Source: Desulfobacteraceae bacterium (GTDB lineage Bacteria; Desulfobacterota; Desulfobacteria; Desulfobacterales; Desulfobacteraceae). From it: DNA of 14,707 nucleotides. The DNA lies in NCBI GenBank assembly GCA_015486915.1, contig WFQS01000091.1, forward strand, positions 1-14,707, in the 5' to 3' direction. Under the pieces are notes generated by a model. The model was not told the origin of the DNA. It did not search any database and worked only from the letters and a program-made list of their open reading frames with translations. A program made the position numbers and the translations under genes. Every line of letters begins with the position of its first letter. The first letter of the stretch is position 1. This document shows positions 1 through 7,119 of the stretch, one piece after another.

Positions 1-1035
1 GCGGGAGCCCATGGAGAACTCACCGGAATATTATTAATTCACGCTTTTTTTGCAAAAAGCGGAAAACAGCGTTCAAAAATCATAATACCGGATACTGCCC
101 ATGGAACCAATCCTGCAAGCGGGGCCCTCTGCGGATATACCCCGGTTAATATTCAGTCAGGTGAAAAAGGAGTATTAACTCCTGAAATTGTGGCTGAAGT
201 AATGGATGAGGATACTGCCGGAATAATGATCACAAACCCCAACACCCTCGGACTTTTTGAAGAAAACATAAAGGAAGTTGCCGATATTGTCCATGCAAAG
301 GGCGGTCTTGTCTATGGTGATGGCGCCAATATGAATGCCATCATGGGAATTGTGAAGCCAGGGGATATTGGAATAGATGTTCTGCATCTGAATCTCCATA
401 AAACTTTTTCCACACCCCATGGAGGCGGGGGGCCGGGAGCAGGTCCTGTATGTGTTGTAAAAAAACTGGAGCCCTTTCTACCTGTTCCCAGGGTTGAAAA
501 AAATGGAGATGCCTATACCCTGGCAGAGGACAGGCCAAATGCCTTTGGAAGGATGCTTACATTTTACGGACATTTTGATGTCCTGGTCAAAGCCTACTCA
601 TATCTTCTATCAATGGGGCCGGACGGATTAAAGCTTGCTTCCCAGCTTGCCGTGCTCAATGCAAACTATATAAAGGAAAGCCTGAAAGATAAATTTGAAC
701 TTCCCTATGACAGGGACTGCATGCATGAATGCGTATTTTCAGATAAAAAACAGGAAAAATATCATGTATCAACTCTGGATATATCCAAAAGGCTCATGGA
801 TTACGGGTATCATCCTCCAACGATTTATTTTCCACTTGTTGTTCATGGCTCAATAATGATCGAACCCACGGAAACGGAATCAAAGGAAGATATTGACCAG
901 TTCATAGCAGCACTCAGGGAAATTGCAGAAGAAGCTGAAAAAAATCCGGAAATTCTCCATTCAGCTCCGCATATTGCAAAGGTTTCAAGGCTGGATGAGG
1001 TTCTTGCTGCAAGGAAACCGTGCCTACGCGGATAA
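1..1035 (+). CDS. gcvPB: Glycine dehydrogenase (decarboxylating) subunit 2, 5'-truncated
   Basis: This is the C-terminal subunit of the two-subunit P-protein of the glycine cleavage system. It is PLP-dependent, decarboxylates glycine and passes the aminomethyl group to the lipoyl arm of GcvH in the cytoplasm. The frame is open from base 1 to the TAA at 1033-1035 and gives 344 residues; the family is about 480, so roughly the first quarter lies outside the window. The sequence opens with AGAHGELTG and then PDTAHGTNPAS, both typical of GcvPB. The PLP-binding lysine lies in NLHKTFSTPHGGGGPG (Lys codon 400-402). The C-terminal part has the family pattern RLDE..AARKP. No start codon is visible; a GTG at 190 is internal. 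lipB follows after 12 bases on the same strand, so co-transcription with lipoate genes is likely and makes functional sense. Confidence 0.96.
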   Translation, partial: AGAHGELTGILLIHAFFAKSGKQRSKIIIPDTAHGTNPASGALCGYTPVNIQSGEKGVLTPEIVAEVMDEDTAGIMITNPNTLGLFEENIKEVADIVHAKGGLVYGDGANMNAIMGIVKPGDIGIDVLHLNLHKTFSTPHGGGGPGAGPVCVVKKLEPFLPVPRVEKNGDAYTLAEDRPNAFGRMLTFYGHFDVLVKAYSYLLSMGPDGLKLASQLAVLNANYIKESLKDKFELPYDRDCMHECVFSDKKQEKYHVSTLDISKRLMDYGYHPPTIYFPLVVHGSIMIEPTETESKEDIDQFIAALREIAEEAEKNPEILHSAPHIAKVSRLDEVLAARKPCLRG

Positions 1036-1047
1036 GAAACTGATATC

Positions 1048-1950
1048 ATGAAAAACAATGAAAAAATAAAGCACTTTTGTGCTGCTGATTCTGATATGAC
1101 CGGCAGGTCTGCTGACACCACCTGCAGATCTGCCGGTAAATTTACCTGCAATTCAGGTTATGAGAAAGAGCGCGCTCCTGTTGCGGAAAGGATTAAGGAT
1201 TTTTTTTCAGGAGTTTATTATGAATCTGTGTCTGTTTCCGATCTTATTAAAGATAAGACAGAATTGGTTTCGTTTCTTCATAATGCAGCGCAGGACAGGA
1301 GAGGTGGAATTAAGGCTCCTCTTGTTTTTGATCTGGGTCTTATTGAGTACAAAAAAGCTTTTGATTTTCAGAAAAAAATCGTGTCCGTAAAAATCAAGCA
1401 GAGAAATATTCCCGATATCATTCTCATCCTTGAGCATCCTGCTGTTTTTACCCTTGGAAAAAGAGGGGGAAGGGAAAATCTTGTTGTAACGGAAAAATTT
1501 CTTAAAGCAAAAAATATTCCCGTTGTGCAGACTGAACGCGGCGGGAATATAACCTTTCACGGTCCGGGCCAGCTTGTTTTATATCCTGTTATTGATCTTG
1601 AAAGGGCAAAAAAAGGGATTGCGGATTTTGTTAATGATCTTGAAGAGATAATGATACGAACTTCTGCAAATTTCGGGGTAAAAGCAGAGCGCAATAAAAA
1701 AAATCACGGGGTATGGGTTAAAAATGCAAAGATTGGAAGCATAGGTCTTTCCATAAAGAGGGGGATTTGCTTTCACGGGCTTGCTTTTAATGTAAATATG
1801 GATCTGGAACCGTTTTCGTGGATCAACCCCTGCGGTATGAGCGATATTTCCATGACATCCATAAAAAAAGAGCGTTTAAATAAAAATCAAAATTTGAGGC
1901 AGGTCAAAAAAGAGCTTTTAAATAATTTTTTCAATTGCTGCTCTTTATGA
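1048..1950 (+). CDS. lipB: Octanoyl-[GcvH/ACP]:protein N-octanoyltransferase LipB, with odd N-terminal extension
   Basis: LipB moves octanoyl groups from acyl carrier protein to the lipoyl-domain lysine of proteins such as GcvH, the first step of lipoate assembly. The family signature RGGNITFHGPGQLV is at residues 164-177. The catalytic pair is Lys228 (in AKIGSIG) and Cys262 (in NPCG), followed upstream by HGLAFNVN. The recognisable domain starts near residue 91 (PLVFDLGLIEYKKA). LipB proteins are usually about 210-250 residues, whereas this frame gives 300. The first 90 residues resemble no part of the family, are Ser/Thr/Cys-rich and overlap three inverted repeats (1070-1158). No good Shine-Dalgarno precedes the ATG at 1048, and no convincing in-frame ATG lies near the domain border (candidates: ATG 1096, TTG 1264). 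The function is secure; the start is not. Confidence 0.93.
   Translation: MKNNEKIKHFCAADSDMTGRSADTTCRSAGKFTCNSGYEKERAPVAERIKDFFSGVYYESVSVSDLIKDKTELVSFLHNAAQDRRGGIKAPLVFDLGLIEYKKAFDFQKKIVSVKIKQRNIPDIILILEHPAVFTLGKRGGRENLVVTEKFLKAKNIPVVQTERGGNITFHGPGQLVLYPVIDLERAKKGIADFVNDLEEIMIRTSANFGVKAERNKKNHGVWVKNAKIGSIGLSIKRGICFHGLAFNVNMDLEPFSWINPCGMSDISMTSIKKERLNKNQNLRQVKKELLNNFFNCCSL
1099..1137 (+). repeat. Inverted repeat inside the 5' end of the lipB frame
   Basis: Two 14-base arms (1099-1112 and 1124-1137) are complementary with a single G-U pair, separated by 11 bases. It is flanked by two weaker hairpins: arms 1070-1074/1079-1083 with a TTTT loop, and 1144-1148/1154-1158. Such dense dyad symmetry is more typical of an untranslated leader, repeat insertion or attenuator than of coding sequence. 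It supports a later lipB start, but the frame stays open through it. Confidence 0.6.
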
Positions 1951-2084
1951 AAAAAAGCAGCCCATCAGGATCCAAAGGTGATCAGTCCTTTTGCTCTGCT
2001 GCGGGGGACTTCATTATGCCCTTTTCATATCTTTACCGTCGAATTTGAACCCAGGGCGGGCGATGTCCGCAACCCATTTGCCTA

Positions 2085-2120
2085 TCCTCAATTTCCTGTT
2101 TTTTGTACAGGAATTGAGGA
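2085..2120 (+). repeat. Hairpin in the lipB-lipA gap
   Basis: Left arm 2085-2099 and right arm 2107-2120 pair with one bulged base around a T-rich loop. It lies 63 bases before lipA in a 232-base gap. No poly-T tract follows, so it is not a standard intrinsic terminator; it could stabilise or modulate the lipA leader. The rest of the gap holds no gene I can support. Confidence 0.55.
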
Positions 2121-2182
2121 GTAAGGCACTAAATTCCGGTCCACCCGTGGCGGTTTAAAAACAATTATAAGAATAAATTAAA

Positions 2183-3052
2183 ATGAATATAACAAAAAAA
2201 AATTGCAGAAAACCCTCGTGGCTAAAAAGAAATCTTCCTACGGGAAATGAATACGAGAAGGTCAGAAAACTTCTCTTGAAAAGCCATCTTCACACAGTAT
2301 GTCAGGAGGCAAAATGCCCCAATATGTGGGAATGTTTCTCAAAAAAGACCGCTACGTTCATGATCCTCGGGTCTGAATGCACACGCAACTGCAGGTTCTG
2401 CAATATTGGAACCTGTTCCGTTCCTCCACCTCCTGACCCAAAAGAACCGGAAAGGGTTGCACAGGCAGCTCTTGATCTTGGACTTACATATGTTGTTGTT
2501 ACTTCCGTGACAAGGGATGACCTTGAAGACGGCGGTGCAGAGCATTTTGCCGAGACAATCGGAGAAATTAAAAAAAAGCTTCCGGCTAAAACACGTGTGG
2601 AAGTCCTTATCCCGGATTTTCAGGGAAGCAGTACAGCTTTAAAAACCGTGCTTGATGCAGGACCGGATGTTTTAAATCACAACATTGAAACAATACCTTC
2701 TTTGTACAGCAAAGCACGGCCCCAGGCAGATTATCAAAGATCGCTTGATCTCCTTAAAAAAGTGTCTGACTCTGTAGCATCAATCCCTGCCAAGTCAGGT
2801 CTCATGGTTGGACTTGGTGAAAATTTTGATGAACTTGAGAAAACCATGAAGGATCTTTTTTACCATGGATGCTCAATATTGAGTATCGGGCAGTACCTCC
2901 AGCCTTCAAAACAGCATTTGCCCGTGGAAAAATATTACACCCCGGATGAATTTGTCACTTTAAAGGAAATTGCCGGGGAAATCGGCTTTAAGAAAGTTGC
3001 ATCAGGGCCATTTGTGAGGAGTTCATACCGGGCAGGAGAACTTCTGGGTTAG
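2183..3052 (+). CDS. lipA: Lipoyl synthase LipA (radical SAM)
   Basis: LipA inserts two sulfurs into the octanoyl chain bound to lipoyl domains, making lipoate in place. It carries two [4Fe-4S] clusters. The auxiliary, sulfur-donating cluster ligands are Cys40, Cys45 and Cys51 (C-X4-C-X5-C, in CQEAKCPNMWEC). The radical SAM cluster ligands are Cys66, Cys70 and Cys73 (CTRNCRFC). The C-terminal R-S-S-Y motif (279-282), whose serine also touches the auxiliary cluster, is present. At 289 residues it has normal length and appears intact. Family motifs VVTSVTRDDLEDGGA and VLNHNIET are clear. The leader is A-rich and has no strong Shine-Dalgarno. It is the last gene of the gcvPB-lipB-lipA group; the shared pathway is lipoylation of GcvH and other lipoyl proteins. 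Confidence 0.97.
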   Translation: MNITKKNCRKPSWLKRNLPTGNEYEKVRKLLLKSHLHTVCQEAKCPNMWECFSKKTATFMILGSECTRNCRFCNIGTCSVPPPPDPKEPERVAQAALDLGLTYVVVTSVTRDDLEDGGAEHFAETIGEIKKKLPAKTRVEVLIPDFQGSSTALKTVLDAGPDVLNHNIETIPSLYSKARPQADYQRSLDLLKKVSDSVASIPAKSGLMVGLGENFDELEKTMKDLFYHGCSILSIGQYLQPSKQHLPVEKYYTPDEFVTLKEIAGEIGFKKVASGPFVRSSYRAGELLG

Positions 3053-3061
3053 TTAAAATTG

Positions 3062-3104
3062 CTATAAGCAGGGCAATTCCTGCCCGGCCTCATGGCGGTT
3101 ATAG
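3062..3104 (+). other. Branched RNA-structure candidate just after lipA
   Basis: An outer 6-base stem (3062-3067 with 3099-3104) encloses two hairpins: 3071-3075/3081-3085 (gggca/tgccc) and a short gcc/ggc hairpin near 3087-3096. This could be the folded 3' end of the lipA mRNA. I see no match to a riboswitch class that I know. Confidence 0.35.
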
Positions 3105-3136
3105 AAAAAATATTTTTCTGTAAGCAATTTTTCTCC

Positions 3137-3164
3137 TTGACATTAGTATTCTGAACATTATAAG
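3137..3164 (+). promoter_or_regulatory. Sigma70-like promoter candidate
   Basis: A perfect -35 box TTGACA (3137-3142) is followed after 16 bases by TATAAG (3159-3164). It is the best promoter-like match in the 437-base gap between lipA and rnfC. A start near 3171 would give either a long (about 320 nt) rnfC leader or, if the hairpin at 3250-3282 terminates, a short RNA. Confidence 0.5.
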
Positions 3165-3249
3165 AAGCATGACATTGATTCAATTAATATTCACAAATCA
3201 ATAAATCACAACAAACATTGAAAATTTATTTCAACAATTAAAGCTGCTG

Positions 3250-3282
3250 AAAAAATAGCCAAGCTAAGGCTATTTTATTTTT
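3250..3282 (+). terminator. Terminator-like hairpin with T-rich tail between lipA and rnfC
   Basis: Arms 3252-3260 and 3268-3276 pair perfectly (9 bp, AT-rich apart from the GCC/GGC tip) around a 7-base loop. A-rich sequence precedes it and a T-rich run (3276-3283) follows. It could end the lipA transcript or attenuate transcription from the promoter at 3137 into rnf. The stem is weak in GC, so strength is uncertain. Confidence 0.5.
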
Positions 3283-3337
3283 TCAGATCAGTTCAGGTCA
3301 TGCATTGACAATCAGGTGACAAGAGTTCAGGCAAATC

Positions 3338-3360
3338 ATGAAAGTTAAGTTTACTTTCAT
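3338..3360 (+). repeat. Inverted repeat upstream of rnfC, possible operator
   Basis: Two perfect 8-base arms (3338-3345 atgaaagt and 3353-3360 actttcat) flank 7 bases. The size fits a dimeric regulator's operator or a small hairpin. No cognate regulator gene is present in the window. Confidence 0.4.
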
Positions 3361-3411
3361 ATAACTGCCATGAGGCAGATCTGGAGACTCTCAGACAGCC
3401 TCTCAACAAAT

Positions 3412-3448
3412 TATGAAAAATCCACCATGGTACACGGAGTTTTTCATA
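3412..3448 (+). repeat. Hairpin about 40 bases before rnfC
   Basis: Arms 3412-3423 and 3436-3448 pair over 12 positions with one bulged base. The loop contains the palindrome CCATGG. It sits in the immediate rnfC leader, ahead of an AT-rich stretch and the ribosome binding site, so it could influence rnfC expression. No U-tract follows, so it is not a classic terminator. Confidence 0.45.
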
Positions 3449-3489
3449 TAAAACATGCACTTTTTATATAAAAAAAATATCAGGAACCT

Positions 3490-4815
3490 ATGAAACAGAC
3501 TCTTTTAACATTTTTAGATGGCGGGGTTCATCCCGAAGAAGGGAAGGAGCTGACTGCACATCTTCCAGTTGAAGTCATGCCAACTCCCGATGAAGTTGAA
3601 ATTCTGCTGAGCCAGCATTTTGGTGCTCCATGCCAGCCTGTGGTTAAGAGAAAGACCATAGTGACGGAAGGAGATCTCATCGGTGAGGTTACTAAAGGGC
3701 TCGGTGCTTCAATCCACTCAAGCGTAACGGGAAAAGTTAAAACCATTGGCAGCGCACCACATCCCATGAAAGTCTCAACCCAATCCGTTGCCATTGAAAC
3801 GGATCATGACGTACCCCAAAAAGAATATTCTCCTTGCGACTGGCAGGCCCTATCCCGTGAAGAGCTCCTTGCAAGGGTAAAAAACGCTGGGATTGTGGGC
3901 ATCGGAGGGGCAGGGTTCCCCACCCATGTCAAGCTTGCTCCGCCTCCACAAGCTAAAATTACGACTCTTATACTCAACGGCGCTGAATGCGAGCCATATC
4001 TCACCATTGACCACAGACTCATGCTTGAAAATGCAGATAAAATCATTGAGGGTGCAAAAATTATACTTGCCATTCTCGGTATTGAGGACTGCCATATTGG
4101 CATAGAGGCAAATAAGCCCGATGCAGTTGAAGCCATGTCAAAGGCTGCAAAGGATGGATGCTCTTCAGGTAACTGCAGTATAAGTGTTGATACTTTAAAG
4201 GTGAAATATCCCCAGGGCTCTGAAAAACAGCTCATTGAAAGCATAACAAAACGCAGAGTCCCGGCTTTTGGACTGCCCATGGATGTGGGGGCAGTTGTAC
4301 AGAATGTGGGAACTGCCAAAGCTGTTTTTGATGCGGTTGTGCTCAATAAGCCCCTATATGAAAAGCTTGTTACAATATCAGGTCTTGGCATTAACAGGCC
4401 TGCTAATTTATCCGTTAAAATAGGAACAAGGCTGAAAGATATTGTGGCTTTTCTTGGCGGAACAAAGGAAAATCTTGCAAAGGTTGTACTTGGTGGCCCC
4501 ATGATGGGGTTTGCCATCCCCAATCTTGATTTTCCTGTAACAAAGACAACTTCAGGTGTTCTTTTTCTGACAAATGATGAAATAGATACCACTCCGTACG
4601 GCCAGTGCATTCGCTGTGGCTGGTGCCTTGAAGCATGTCCCATGGGCCTGTCTCCCAATGAAGTGGGAATTTATGTTGAGGCGGGCCGTGCCGAAGAAAC
4701 AGGAAAATTTGGAATTTTTGAATGTTTTGAATGCGGCAGCTGTGCCTTTGTATGTCCTGCAAAAAGACCCCTTGTGCAGTTCATCCGCATCGCAAAAATG
4801 AAGGCAAAAAGATAG
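3490..4815 (+). CDS. rnfC: Rnf complex subunit RnfC (NADH-binding, iron-sulfur)
   Basis: RnfC is the peripheral subunit at the NADH end of the Rnf complex, which couples ferredoxin:NAD+ electron transfer to ion pumping. The N-terminus has the family hallmark GGVHPEEGKELT (residues 11-22). The glycine-rich NADH/FMN-binding segment GIVGIGGAGFPTHVK is at 134-148, followed by LNGAECEPYLTIDHRLM (162-178). Two [4Fe-4S] motifs close the protein: Cys373-X2-Cys376-X2-Cys379-X3-Cys383-Pro and Cys412-X2-Cys415-X2-Cys418-X3-Cys422-Pro. The 441-residue length is normal for the compact form without the long repeat tail of enterobacterial RsxC. An AGGA sequence sits a few bases ahead of the ATG. It is the first gene of rnfCDGEAB and appears intact. 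Confidence 0.97.
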   Translation: MKQTLLTFLDGGVHPEEGKELTAHLPVEVMPTPDEVEILLSQHFGAPCQPVVKRKTIVTEGDLIGEVTKGLGASIHSSVTGKVKTIGSAPHPMKVSTQSVAIETDHDVPQKEYSPCDWQALSREELLARVKNAGIVGIGGAGFPTHVKLAPPPQAKITTLILNGAECEPYLTIDHRLMLENADKIIEGAKIILAILGIEDCHIGIEANKPDAVEAMSKAAKDGCSSGNCSISVDTLKVKYPQGSEKQLIESITKRRVPAFGLPMDVGAVVQNVGTAKAVFDAVVLNKPLYEKLVTISGLGINRPANLSVKIGTRLKDIVAFLGGTKENLAKVVLGGPMMGFAIPNLDFPVTKTTSGVLFLTNDEIDTTPYGQCIRCGWCLEACPMGLSPNEVGIYVEAGRAEETGKFGIFECFECGSCAFVCPAKRPLVQFIRIAKMKAKR

Positions 4816-4959
4816 TTGAATCTGCGCACGCGCGGACATGCTTAATCTGAGTCTGTTGAAACTGAAATATCAGCATCAGCAACGCTCTGTGTGTGATTCA
4901 CTATAAAAGTTACATATTGAAAGTAAATATTCAAATAACGTAAATTCTGGTCAGTGCTT

Positions 4960-5027
4960 CATATTCGCCTATTTGGGATTGCAAAAGCATACTGATGCTA
5001 TTGTGAAGGCCAAAATGGGCGAATATG
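4960..5027 (+). repeat. Long two-tier stem-loop between rnfC and rnfD
   Basis: Outer arms 4960-4969 and 5018-5027 pair perfectly over 10 bases and continue inward through 4976/5010 with one mismatch and one bulge. Nested inside is a second hairpin (4986-4990 with 4995-4999, extended by 4982-4984/5001-5003). The whole folds as one 68-nt structure in the 275-base rnfC-rnfD gap. Plausible roles are an mRNA processing or stability element that separates rnfC from rnfDGEAB, or a small dispersed repeat. The remainder of the gap shows no gene. Confidence 0.6.
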
Positions 5028-5063
5028 GAATGCCGGCCGAATATTTACTATTGAAATTAAAGG

Positions 5064-5093
5064 TATAATGCTAAATTAAGGAGGAGAATCATT
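5064..5093 (+). promoter_or_regulatory. rnfD translation start: perfect Shine-Dalgarno followed by ATT
   Basis: AAGGAGG (5078-5084) is followed after 6 bases by ATT (5091-5093), which is in frame with rnfD. ATC (5088) precedes it in the same frame. No ATG, GTG or TTG lies in frame between the upstream stop (TAA 5058-5060) and the GTG at 5148. TATAAT (5064-5069) just upstream resembles a -10 box but has no clear -35 partner. Confidence 0.6.
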
Positions 5094-6143
5094 AAAAACA
5101 AGAACGAACAGGCGAGCTTTACAGCAGAGAATCAGGACCTTTGGGTTGTGTCTGTTTCTCCCCATGTCAAGAGTAAGGAAACAGTCGGCAGGATCATGTG
5201 GACAGTTTCTGCTACTCTTGTCCCTCTGCTTATCAGCTCCATATTTATTTTTGGTTTTCAGACGCTTGTTATTACCGCTGTAAGTGTTTTAAGTTGCGTG
5301 GCAGTTGAGGCGATTTCCCAGAAATGTCTGCACCGCCCTGTGACCATAAAAGACGGAAGCGCAGTTTTGACAGGACTTTTACTTGCCTATGTCATTCCTC
5401 CGGGTGTTTCCATATTGGTGCCGGTACTTGGTGCTGTTATGGCTATTTATGTTGCCAAACACCTGCTTGGAGGCATAGGTTCCAACATCTTTAACCCCGC
5501 CCTTATAGGACGGGCCTTTCTCATGGCCACTTTTCCGGTTGCCATGACTTCGGCATGGCTTTCACCTTCGGCAGGAGGTTTTTTCGGCCATGTCCAGACA
5601 GGTGTTGATGCTGTTTCAACGGCAACACCGCTTTTTGTACTGAAACATTTTGGTATTCAGGGAGTAATTGATAAATTCGGCTCCCTTCCAGCTGTATATA
5701 ATCATTTTTTAATGGGATTAAGACCAGGATGTATAGGCGAAACATCTGCCGTTTTGATTATACTTGGAGGACTTTTCCTTTTATACATGAAATACATATC
5801 CTGGCATATTCCTGTTTCCGTGGTGCTCTCCGTGGCATTTTTTACATGGGTATTCGGTGGGGACGCATATTTCACCGGTAATCCCATACTTGCAGTATTG
5901 TCAGGTGGTGTTCTGCTGGGTGCGGTTTTCATGGCAACGGATTATGTCACAGCCCCGAGTCAGCCCATTGCAAAACTTATATATGGAACCGGTATTGGTG
6001 CTATTACAGTTTTAATTCGCTTAAAAGGAGGATATCCCGAAGGTGTCTGCTATGCAATTCTCCTTATGAATGCCATTACCCCTACCCTTGAAACACACTT
6101 CAGACCGAGGCGTTTTGCTCCGCCCAAAGGAGCTGCCAAATGA
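5091..6143 (+). CDS. rnfD: Rnf complex membrane subunit RnfD (likely AUU start)
   Basis: RnfD is a polytopic inner-membrane subunit of the Rnf ion pump; with RnfG it carries FMN bound covalently through threonine. Conserved blocks are visible: TIKDGSAVLTGLLLAYVIPP, AKHLLGGIGSNIFNPALIGRAF, and the flavinylation region DAVSTATPL, whose Thr before Pro is about residue 179 counted from ATT. The start is unusual. From GTG 5148 the protein has 331 residues but loses the segment LWVVSVSPH, of which the first part normally belongs to RnfD N-termini, and that GTG has only a poor ribosome site. The ATT at 5091 sits 6 bases behind AAGGAGG and yields 350 residues. I therefore prefer 5091, though 5148 remains possible. 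The stop overlaps the rnfG start (ATGA), which implies translational coupling. Confidence 0.93.
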   Translation: MKNKNEQASFTAENQDLWVVSVSPHVKSKETVGRIMWTVSATLVPLLISSIFIFGFQTLVITAVSVLSCVAVEAISQKCLHRPVTIKDGSAVLTGLLLAYVIPPGVSILVPVLGAVMAIYVAKHLLGGIGSNIFNPALIGRAFLMATFPVAMTSAWLSPSAGGFFGHVQTGVDAVSTATPLFVLKHFGIQGVIDKFGSLPAVYNHFLMGLRPGCIGETSAVLIILGGLFLLYMKYISWHIPVSVVLSVAFFTWVFGGDAYFTGNPILAVLSGGVLLGAVFMATDYVTAPSQPIAKLIYGTGIGAITVLIRLKGGYPEGVCYAILLMNAITPTLETHFRPRRFAPPKGAAK

Positions 6144-7054
6144 AAGAAATAATACGCATAACACTTGGACTGACCATCTCCTGCCTTATTGCAGGAATAA
6201 TCATGGGCGGCGTTTTCACTGCAACTGAAAAGGCCAAAGAACATAATGAATATCTCAATGTCAGGGGAACAATGACAAGCATGCTGGGTTTTAATACCGC
6301 ACATCCTGTCCCTGCCGATTTAAGGCTCTACACCCTTTACCGTTATATACTTGACGAAAATGGTACAAAAAGTATTGGTTATGTACTGCCGGTAAAGAAA
6401 GATAAAAAAATTTCCTACGCTCTCGTAACAGTGGGTCTTGACGGGAAATTTAAAGGTCTGTCTGATTTAAATATTTCAGAAGATAAAATATCAAAAATTG
6501 AGGAGCGCAAAACAGCCCTTGATGCTGTAGTTAAGCCGCCTGAAACTTTTACCTATGCAGACTCCACCATTATAGCAAAAACAGGTCCTAAACTCCTGGC
6601 CTACCTGCTCCCCGGAGAATTCAACGGCTTTAAAAGCATTATTAAAGTAATGCTTGCCCTTAATTCAAAATTTACCATAACCGCTCTTGAGATCATGGAA
6701 GATGAAGAAGATCCCGGACTTGGGGCTGAAATCTCGCAGGAGTATTTTAAAAATCAGTTTGATGATAAATCCCTGCAAACCATTAAGAAAATTAAAGTTG
6801 TAAAACAACCCCTTCCAAATGATTACAGAAGATATCTTGAAAAATCAAAATGGAAAAAAGGGGAGTTTACAAAGGCAAAAATTGATAAAATCAGAAAAAA
6901 ATACAAGGATCATGATATCTGTGCTCTTACAGGTGCAACCATTACCAGCAGGGCAATGACAAGGGGGATCAAGGCAATGGTAAAGAAATTTGCCTATCGT
7001 ATCACAATACTTGATAATGCTTTGAAACAGAATAAAGTCCCCGTTGCATTTTAG
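6140..7054 (+). CDS. rnfG: Rnf complex FMN-binding subunit RnfG (long form)
   Basis: RnfG is anchored by one N-terminal membrane helix (about residues 5-27) and exposes an FMN-binding domain to the periplasm. It relays electrons within Rnf through covalently bound FMN. The flavinylation motif TGATITS is at 264-270, with Thr269 as the expected attachment residue. The upstream signature EDPGLGAEI is at 190-198. At 304 residues it is about 100 longer than the E. coli protein of roughly 206. The extra length lies mostly between about residues 55 and 155, with a lysine-rich insert near 225-258. It overlaps rnfD by 4 bases and precedes rnfE by 65 bases, a gap holding a small gataa/ttatc hairpin. 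ApbE, the flavin transferase needed for maturation, is not in the window. Confidence 0.94.
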   Translation: MKEIIRITLGLTISCLIAGIIMGGVFTATEKAKEHNEYLNVRGTMTSMLGFNTAHPVPADLRLYTLYRYILDENGTKSIGYVLPVKKDKKISYALVTVGLDGKFKGLSDLNISEDKISKIEERKTALDAVVKPPETFTYADSTIIAKTGPKLLAYLLPGEFNGFKSIIKVMLALNSKFTITALEIMEDEEDPGLGAEISQEYFKNQFDDKSLQTIKKIKVVKQPLPNDYRRYLEKSKWKKGEFTKAKIDKIRKKYKDHDICALTGATITSRAMTRGIKAMVKKFAYRITILDNALKQNKVPVAF

Positions 7055-7119
7055 ATAACAGATAACCCTGATTATCAAAGTATTTCACATAGACAAAATT
7101 TAGATAAGGAAGATATTCA

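Noticed and set aside
1937..1961. Terminator-like hairpin across the lipB stop codon
   Set aside because: Only 6 bp pair before a mismatch and no T-run follows; it is too weak to call.
1947..2048. 33-codon ORF overlapping the lipB stop as ATGA
   Set aside because: It has no Shine-Dalgarno and no recognisable product, and its end falls in non-coding-like sequence; overlap alone is not enough.
3305..3310. Second TTGACA as an rnfC -35 box
   Set aside because: No -10-like hexamer lies 15-19 bases downstream.
3804..4658. 284-residue open frame on the minus strand
   Set aside because: It lies entirely antisense to rnfC, has low-complexity Ser/Pro-rich composition and no family resemblance; it is a shadow of rnfC codon usage.
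5064..5069. TATAAT as an internal promoter for rnfDGEAB
   Set aside because: No acceptable -35 at 15-19 bases and no extended -10; transcription would begin almost on the Shine-Dalgarno. It is mentioned with the rnfD start but not called.
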